Of a stretch of DNA of 10,205 bases, positions 6,669 to 10,205 are shown piece by piece. Source of the stretch: Gammaproteobacteria bacterium (lineage in GTDB: Bacteria; Pseudomonadota; Gammaproteobacteria; Pseudomonadales; Azotimanducaceae). The stretch's first letter is position 1; each line of letters opens with the position of its first letter. The notes beneath the pieces were generated by a model, which had not been told where the DNA came from, ran no database searches, and was given only the letters and a program-made list of their open reading frames with translations. A program made the translations under genes and the position numbers. The stretch covers positions 1-10,205 of the forward strand of contig JAUIKX010000115.1 of assembly GCA_030430515.1 (NCBI GenBank). The letters run 5' to 3'.

Positions 6669-7661
6669 ATGCAGGCAGTCGACATCGAAGTGATCAACCA
6701 GGCCCGGGACTGGCTGGCCGAAGGCAGGAGCCTCTGGTTCGCCACAGTGGTCGCGACCTGGGGCTCTTCACCCAGACCCGTCGGATCGATCATGGTGTGC
6801 GACAGCAGCGGCGCAATCGTCGGCTCGCTGTCCGGCGGTTGCGTCGAGGAAGACCTGCTCGAAAAGCTGGCCGGTGGTGAGCTGGCACAGTCCGGCCCGC
6901 AGTTTTTCCGCTACGGGGCAACCGACGAAGACGCCGAGAAATTCGGCCTGCCCTGCGGCGGCGAACTGCACATCGTCATCGAGCCGCATCACGCGGATTC
7001 TCTGCCCCACTTCCAGCATCTGGCCGAGCGCCTCGCCGAGCGTCGCTGCGCGGTGCGCGAAGTGGATGTGTCGAGCGGAGCGGTCAACGTTCGCGACACT
7101 GATGCCAAAGAACCGCTGGAGTGGGACGCTGAGCAGCAGCGGCTCTGTGCCAGCGTCGGTCCGACCATGCAGCTGTTCATCATCGGCGCCGCAACGGTTT
7201 CTCAATACGTTGCCAGCTTCGCGCTGTCGCTGGACTACCAGGTCACGGTCTGCGATCCCCGGGAAGATGCGCTCGAAGCCTTCCCTGTGGAGGGCGTGAG
7301 GAAAATCTGTGATATGCCCGATGATGCGGTGCGCCGATACGCAAGCGATCCTTCCTCGGCAATCGTTGCGCTCACCCATGACCCGCGAATCGACGATATG
7401 GGCCTTATGGAAGCGCTCACCACAGACGCCTTCTACATCGGTGCGCTAGGCTCCTCGCGAACATCAGCCAATCGCCGCATACGCCTGGCCGCGCTCGACG
7501 TGAGTGAAACGGAGCTGGCGCGGCTGCATGCTCCGGTGGGCCTGCCCATCGGTTCCAAGACCCCACCGGAGATCGCCATATCGATCATGGCGGAAATCAC
7601 GGCGGTCAGGCACGACAAAGTGATCGACGCAGCCGCACCGCTGGCCGCCAGCGCCGGCTGA
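6669..7661 (+). CDS. XdhC/CoxI family protein (molybdenum hydroxylase maturation factor)
   Basis: XdhC-family proteins bind molybdenum cofactor and help sulfurate or insert it into xanthine dehydrogenase or CO dehydrogenase-type enzymes. This 330-residue protein has both usual parts. The N-terminal XdhC/CoxI domain carries TWGSSPRPVG (residues 30-39), GSLSGGCVEEDL (52-63) and GLPCGGEL (93-100). The C-terminal Rossmann-like domain starts near residue 169 and ends with YIGALGSSRT (256-265) and GLPIGSKTPPEIAISIMAEI (291-310). The nucleotide-binding turn is IIGAATVSQY instead of the usual GAG, so the glycine motif is degenerate. I chose ATG 6669 because homologues begin close to this point and GGATGG lies seven bases before it. 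GTG 6630 would add 13 residues, but it sits inside the candidate -10 region. The next gene follows after one base, so the two are translated as a pair. No Mo hydroxylase subunit genes are in the window, so the client enzyme is unknown. Confidence 0.88.
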   Translation: MQAVDIEVINQARDWLAEGRSLWFATVVATWGSSPRPVGSIMVCDSSGAIVGSLSGGCVEEDLLEKLAGGELAQSGPQFFRYGATDEDAEKFGLPCGGELHIVIEPHHADSLPHFQHLAERLAERRCAVREVDVSSGAVNVRDTDAKEPLEWDAEQQRLCASVGPTMQLFIIGAATVSQYVASFALSLDYQVTVCDPREDALEAFPVEGVRKICDMPDDAVRRYASDPSSAIVALTHDPRIDDMGLMEALTTDAFYIGALGSSRTSANRRIRLAALDVSETELARLHAPVGLPIGSKTPPEIAISIMAEITAVRHDKVIDAAAPLAASAG

Positions 7662-7662
7662 C

Positions 7663-8289
7663 ATGGAGGCCGACCGGATCGGGGCAATCATTCTGGCCGC
7701 CGGACGCAGTCGACGTTTCGGTTCAGACAAGCGCCGCCACCTGCTCGCCGCAACCGTCGCGCTGTATCAGTCCTGCTTCGAAGCCGTGCGCATCGTGCTG
7801 CGCCCGGAGGACGACACGCTGCTTACAGCGCTCGAGATCGAGCTGCGTGAGTCAGACGAGATCGTGCACGCCTCTCTCGCGCATCTCGGCATGGGCCACT
7901 CTCTCGCAGCCGGCGTCGCAGACCTGGAGGAGCACGATCAATTCGTTGGTCTCTTCATCGGGTTGGGCGACATGCCCTACATCCAACCTGAAACGCTGCA
8001 CGAGCTGAAAAAGGCGCTCGCTGCAGCCCAGGCACCCGCCATCGTGCGCCCGTACTTCGACGGCCAGGCGGGCCAGCCGGTTGGTTTTACCGCAGAGTAT
8101 CTGCCTGAACTTGCAGCGATGGAAGGCGATCAGGGCGCCCGCGCCCTCATAAGCGCATACAAAGATCGGGTGCTTCGCTTCGACACCACGGATTCCGGCG
8201 TGGTCGAAGACGTGGACGTTCCTGAGGACCTGCGTCAGCGATCCCCCAAGCGCGTCGCCCAATCGAGCTTGGAGCGGCAGGACTCGTAG
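7663..8289 (+). CDS. MobA-like NTP transferase, MocA type (molybdenum cofactor cytidylyltransferase family)
   Basis: This 208-residue protein is a MobA-like nucleotidyltransferase. The MocA branch joins CMP to molybdopterin to make the cytosine-dinucleotide cofactor used by xanthine dehydrogenase-type enzymes. The N-terminal nucleotide-binding loop is LAAGRSRRFGSDKR (residues 11-24, catalytic-type Lys23). The metal-binding Asp is in GLGDMPYI (D103). Family blocks GQPVGF (137-142), GDQGARALI (155-163) and DVDVPEDL (183-190) follow. The segment after the loop (RRHLLAATVALYQ) looks a few residues shorter than in the homologues I can recall, but the core is intact. The start ATG is one base after the XdhC stop and has no Shine-Dalgarno, so coupled translation is likely. 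Pairing with an XdhC gene supports a role in Mo cofactor supply. The family also includes transferases of other specificity, so MocA activity is inferred. The last ~18 codons lie beyond the conserved domain and overlap the opposite-strand nadK by 55 bases. Confidence 0.87.
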   Translation: MEADRIGAIILAAGRSRRFGSDKRRHLLAATVALYQSCFEAVRIVLRPEDDTLLTALEIELRESDEIVHASLAHLGMGHSLAAGVADLEEHDQFVGLFIGLGDMPYIQPETLHELKKALAAAQAPAIVRPYFDGQAGQPVGFTAEYLPELAAMEGDQGARALISAYKDRVLRFDTTDSGVVEDVDVPEDLRQRSPKRVAQSSLERQDS

Positions 8290-9125
8290 AAACTGTGCCG
8301 CTTGGGATAGAGCAGGGTCATCGGCTCCGGATATTTTTCCACATGTAGTTCGGCGCCGGTGCCGAGATCGAAATTCACCTGAGAGTCGCAGTTCACCTGC
8401 GCATCGATGGCGTCGGCATTTTCCACGGTCACCCGAATGCGCGAGCCGCCCTGCACCACCAACGGTCTGGAGGTCAATGTGTGCGGAAACATGGGTACGA
8501 TGGCGATGGCATCGAGTGCGGGATGCATGATGGGACCGCCGGCAGACAGGGAGTATGCCGTAGATCCCGTTGGTGAGGCGATGATCAGGCCGTCACCCCG
8601 CTGATCGTAAACCCACTGATCGTCGATCCATACCCGCACCTCCAGCATGTGCGATCGCCCCGCCGAGTGGACGACCACGTCGTTCAACGCCGGAGAACGC
8701 GCCACCTCCTGGCCGTTACGGGAGATCACGGCTTCCAGCAGAAAATGCGCTTCCTCCACGCACTCCCCGTGGAGCACATCGGCCAGGTCCTCCTCGATGT
8801 CTTCGGGGGCAACCCCCGCAAGAAAACCAAGCCCGCCACGATTGACGCCAAGTACGGGGATGTTCTTGTGCGACAGGTCGCGCCCGACGCCAAGCAGGCT
8901 GCCATCACCTCCGACGACGACGATCAGGTCACACTGATCGCCCAGCGCCTCACGCCCGGCAATGCGCAGCGCATCGTCAGACAGGGTTGCCGCAGCAGGC
9001 GCTTCATAGATCGCTTCCACTCCGGCCGCGTCGAGCACCCTGGCCACAGCCTCGACGCTGTCCTCCACGGACTCGCCCCCGAGCCTCGCGATGACCCCCA
9101 CACGCTCGTATTTCAGGCTGGCCAA
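8235..9125 (-). CDS. nadK: NAD kinase
   Basis: NadK phosphorylates NAD to NADP using ATP or polyphosphate and is normally essential. With TTG 9125 as start the protein has 296 residues; E. coli NadK has 292. GGDGS at residues 72-76 places the catalytic Asp at 74, as in E. coli. NRGGLGFL (95-102) and SPTGSTAYSLSAGGP (184-198) are the other family signatures, and DAIAIVPMFPHTLTSRPLV plus NCDSQ complete the C-terminal beta domain. The start was chosen because GGGGAAAGG (9128-9136) is well placed and homology begins here. GTG 9158 and ATG 9209 are in frame upstream, but the residues they would add (MAGDYHGRWTIVPVYSN...) do not look like NadK, and ATG 9209 lies on the opposite strand of the cysE start. 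It is divergent from cysE and convergent with the MocA-type gene. In Pseudomonas, as I recall, nadK also lies near rhomboid, DUF2797 and pepN genes. Confidence 0.95.
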   Translation of the reverse strand: MASLKYERVGVIARLGGESVEDSVEAVARVLDAAGVEAIYEAPAAATLSDDALRIAGREALGDQCDLIVVVGGDGSLLGVGRDLSHKNIPVLGVNRGGLGFLAGVAPEDIEEDLADVLHGECVEEAHFLLEAVISRNGQEVARSPALNDVVVHSAGRSHMLEVRVWIDDQWVYDQRGDGLIIASPTGSTAYSLSAGGPIMHPALDAIAIVPMFPHTLTSRPLVVQGGSRIRVTVENADAIDAQVNCDSQVNFDLGTGAELHVEKYPEPMTLLYPKRHSFYESCRSKLDWATRLGDR

Positions 9126-9127
9126 CG

Positions 9128-9136
9128 CCTTTCCCC
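9128..9136 (-). promoter_or_regulatory. Ribosome binding site supporting the TTG start of nadK
   Basis: GGGGAAAGG on the minus strand. Its GGGGA core ends six bases before TTG 9125. No comparable site precedes the upstream in-frame GTG 9158. Confidence 0.5.
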
Positions 9137-9171
9137 AGCAGTACAGAATGCACTGCACGTTAGAGTACACA

Positions 9172-9201
9172 GGGACAATCGTCCAGCGCCCATGATAGTC
9201 T
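9172..9201 (+). promoter_or_regulatory. Candidate cysE promoter
   Basis: The 82-base gap between nadK and cysE holds an extended -10-like box TGATAGTCT (9193-9201) with GGGACA (9172-9177, four of six matches to a -35 box) 18 bases before its hexamer. Transcription would begin at about 9208, the first base of the cysE ATG. The TAG at 9196 is also the in-frame stop that limits the cysE frame. The promoter match is moderate and unproven. Confidence 0.3.
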
Positions 9202-9207
9202 CCCGCC

Positions 9208-10080
9208 ATGAAATCTGATGGCATCCGCAACCCGCAAGCGCGCTATTCCGAGGTTCTGGCCGACGGCCGGTCGGAAATTCCTGACCTGCGCATTGCCGAG
9301 CTGAAACAGCCCGGAGATCTCTGGCCGCTGATGCGTGAAGAGGCAGAGCGAAAGGCCGCTGAAGAACCGATTCTCGGCTCCTACTTTCACGCCACCGTGC
9401 TCAACCACCACACGTTCGCGTCTGCACTCAGCTTCCGGCTGGCCAGCAAGCTCGACAATCCGATGATTCCGACGATGCTGATTCGTGACGTGATCAACGA
9501 GGCCATCGATGACGACCCCGGCATTCTCAGCGGCGCCGAGATCGACATGCTGGCCACCTTCACCCGCGACCCGGCCTGCGAAGACCTCACCACACCGTTT
9601 CTGTTTTTCAAAGGCTTCCACGCGCTGCAGGCTCATCGGGTGGCGCACTGGCTGTGGTGCAAGGGAAGAAAAACGCTGGCCACGTTTTTCCAGAACCAGA
9701 TCAGCGTGACGCTGAGCGTCGACATGCACCCCGCAGCCCGAATCGGCTCGGGGATCATGCTCGACCACGCTACCGGCATCGTCGTAGGTGAAACCGCAGT
9801 CATCGAAGACGACGTGTCGATACTCCACTCGGTCACCCTGGGCGGCAGCGGCAAGGAGAGCGGCGACCGCCATCCGAAGATCCGACGCGGTGTTCTGCTG
9901 TCTGCCGGCGCGAAGATACTCGGCAATATCGAAGTCGGTGAGTACTCCCGTGTGGGGGCCGGCAGCGTCGTTCTGAACGATGTGCCGCCGCACACCACCG
10001 TAGCAGGCGTGCCGGCACGGGTCGTGGCGACCCACCCCTCACACAGACCGTCCATGGAGATGGACCACACCCTGGATTAA
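9208..10080 (+). CDS. cysE: Serine O-acetyltransferase
   Basis: CysE transfers an acetyl group from acetyl-CoA to serine, giving O-acetylserine for cysteine synthesis in the cytoplasm. This 290-residue protein aligns with E. coli CysE at a constant offset of 29 residues. The N-terminal helical domain runs from about residue 39 (LWPLMREEAERK). The left-handed beta-helix then carries the active-site residues D172 (VDMHP) and D186-H187 (LDHATG), equivalent to E. coli D143 and D157-H158. GETAVIEDDVSIL, SGKESGDRHPKI and GAGSVVLNDVPPHTT follow. The first ~29 residues are an extension not found in E. coli, but an in-frame TAG at 9196 precedes ATG 9208 and no other usable start was seen before codon 42, so the start is firm. 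The protein stops soon after PSMEMD, without the longer C-terminal tail ending in Ile with which E. coli CysE binds CysK. No Shine-Dalgarno precedes the ATG. The neighbouring genes have no link to sulfur metabolism. Confidence 0.95.
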   Translation: MKSDGIRNPQARYSEVLADGRSEIPDLRIAELKQPGDLWPLMREEAERKAAEEPILGSYFHATVLNHHTFASALSFRLASKLDNPMIPTMLIRDVINEAIDDDPGILSGAEIDMLATFTRDPACEDLTTPFLFFKGFHALQAHRVAHWLWCKGRKTLATFFQNQISVTLSVDMHPAARIGSGIMLDHATGIVVGETAVIEDDVSILHSVTLGGSGKESGDRHPKIRRGVLLSAGAKILGNIEVGEYSRVGAGSVVLNDVPPHTTVAGVPARVVATHPSHRPSMEMDHTLD

Positions 10081-10091
10081 TGACACGACTC

Positions 10092-10205
10092 ATGGCTGAA
10101 CCAACCTGCCCCAAGTGCGCCACCGAAGGCATCGAACACATCAGATCCAGGGAAAGCGAGGAACGCTCGCGCACCAAGCAACCCTGGTTTCTCGTGGTGT
10201 ACTGT
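10092..10205 (+). CDS. Small Cys-motif (zinc-ribbon-like) protein, 5' part only
   Basis: The first 38 codons of a protein that continues beyond the window edge. It begins MAEPTCPKCATEGIEH, where CPKC is a zinc-ribbon knuckle. A charged stretch (RSRESEERSR) follows, then KQPWFLVVYC, whose final Cys could begin the second knuckle. I do not recognise the gene; a short zinc-ribbon protein is the likeliest reading. The frame also contains ATG 10080, which overlaps the cysE stop (TAATG) and would add MTRL in front, so coupled translation with cysE is possible. Neither start has a good Shine-Dalgarno. Confidence 0.6.
   Translation, partial: MAEPTCPKCATEGIEHIRSRESEERSRTKQPWFLVVYC

Noticed and set aside
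9173..9184. Short inverted repeat GGAC-AATC-GTCC between nadK and cysE
   Set aside because: A 4-bp stem with a 4-base centre is expected by chance and has no T-run or other supporting context.
9126..9230. Longer nadK forms starting at GTG 9158, ATG 9209 or 9230
   Set aside because: The added residues do not match NadK, and the longer forms overlap the cysE start. TTG 9125 has the only good ribosome site and gives a normal length.

Overview
The window is a gene-dense, high-GC stretch that reads as a bacterial core chromosome. It is most consistent with a gammaproteobacterium of the Pseudomonas/marine-gammaproteobacteria kind. PepN and CysE are close relatives of the E. coli enzymes, to the point that PepN shares active-site numbering (H297, E298, H301, E320). 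A BatB/BatC-type protein followed by BatD, and pepN, a DUF2797 gene and a rhomboid gene lying in a row near nadK, are arrangements I associate with that group. The species cannot be named from the sequence. No tRNA, rRNA, insertion sequence, CRISPR array or phage gene was seen.

Layout. (1) Positions 2-2517, plus strand: the end of a Bat (aerotolerance) operon, with the 3' part of a VWA/TPR protein (BatB fused to BatC-type TPRs) overlapping batD by 4 bp. (2) Positions 2509-6605, minus strand: a probable operon of rhomboid protease, DUF2797 protein and pepN. It converges on batD with a 9-bp overlap of coding ends. pepN carries a frameshift near 2766 that cuts off its last ~86 codons, which remain readable in another frame. 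(3) Positions 6669-8289, plus strand: an XdhC/CoxI-family protein and a MobA-like (MocA-type) nucleotidyltransferase, one base apart. This looks like a molybdenum-enzyme maturation pair without its enzyme in view. (4) Positions 8235-9125, minus strand: nadK, overlapping the preceding gene tail-to-tail by 55 bp. (5) Positions 9208-10080, plus strand: cysE, divergent from nadK. (6) Position 10092 onward: the first 38 codons of a small Cys-containing (zinc-ribbon-like) protein that runs off the window.

Most of the window is housekeeping or well-known accessory function: NADP synthesis, cysteine synthesis, peptide turnover and envelope/aerotolerance proteins. Nothing here looks like a previously undescribed multi-gene system. 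The items most worth a second look are the pepN frameshift, whose sequence suggests loss of one copy of a 4-bp tandem repeat; a GIY-YIG-like signature in the DUF2797 protein; the orphan XdhC/MocA pair; and the unusual ends of CysE. Non-coding space is minimal. The two divergent gaps (6606-6668 and 9126-9207) hold the only clear promoter candidates, and no convincing rho-independent terminator was found.
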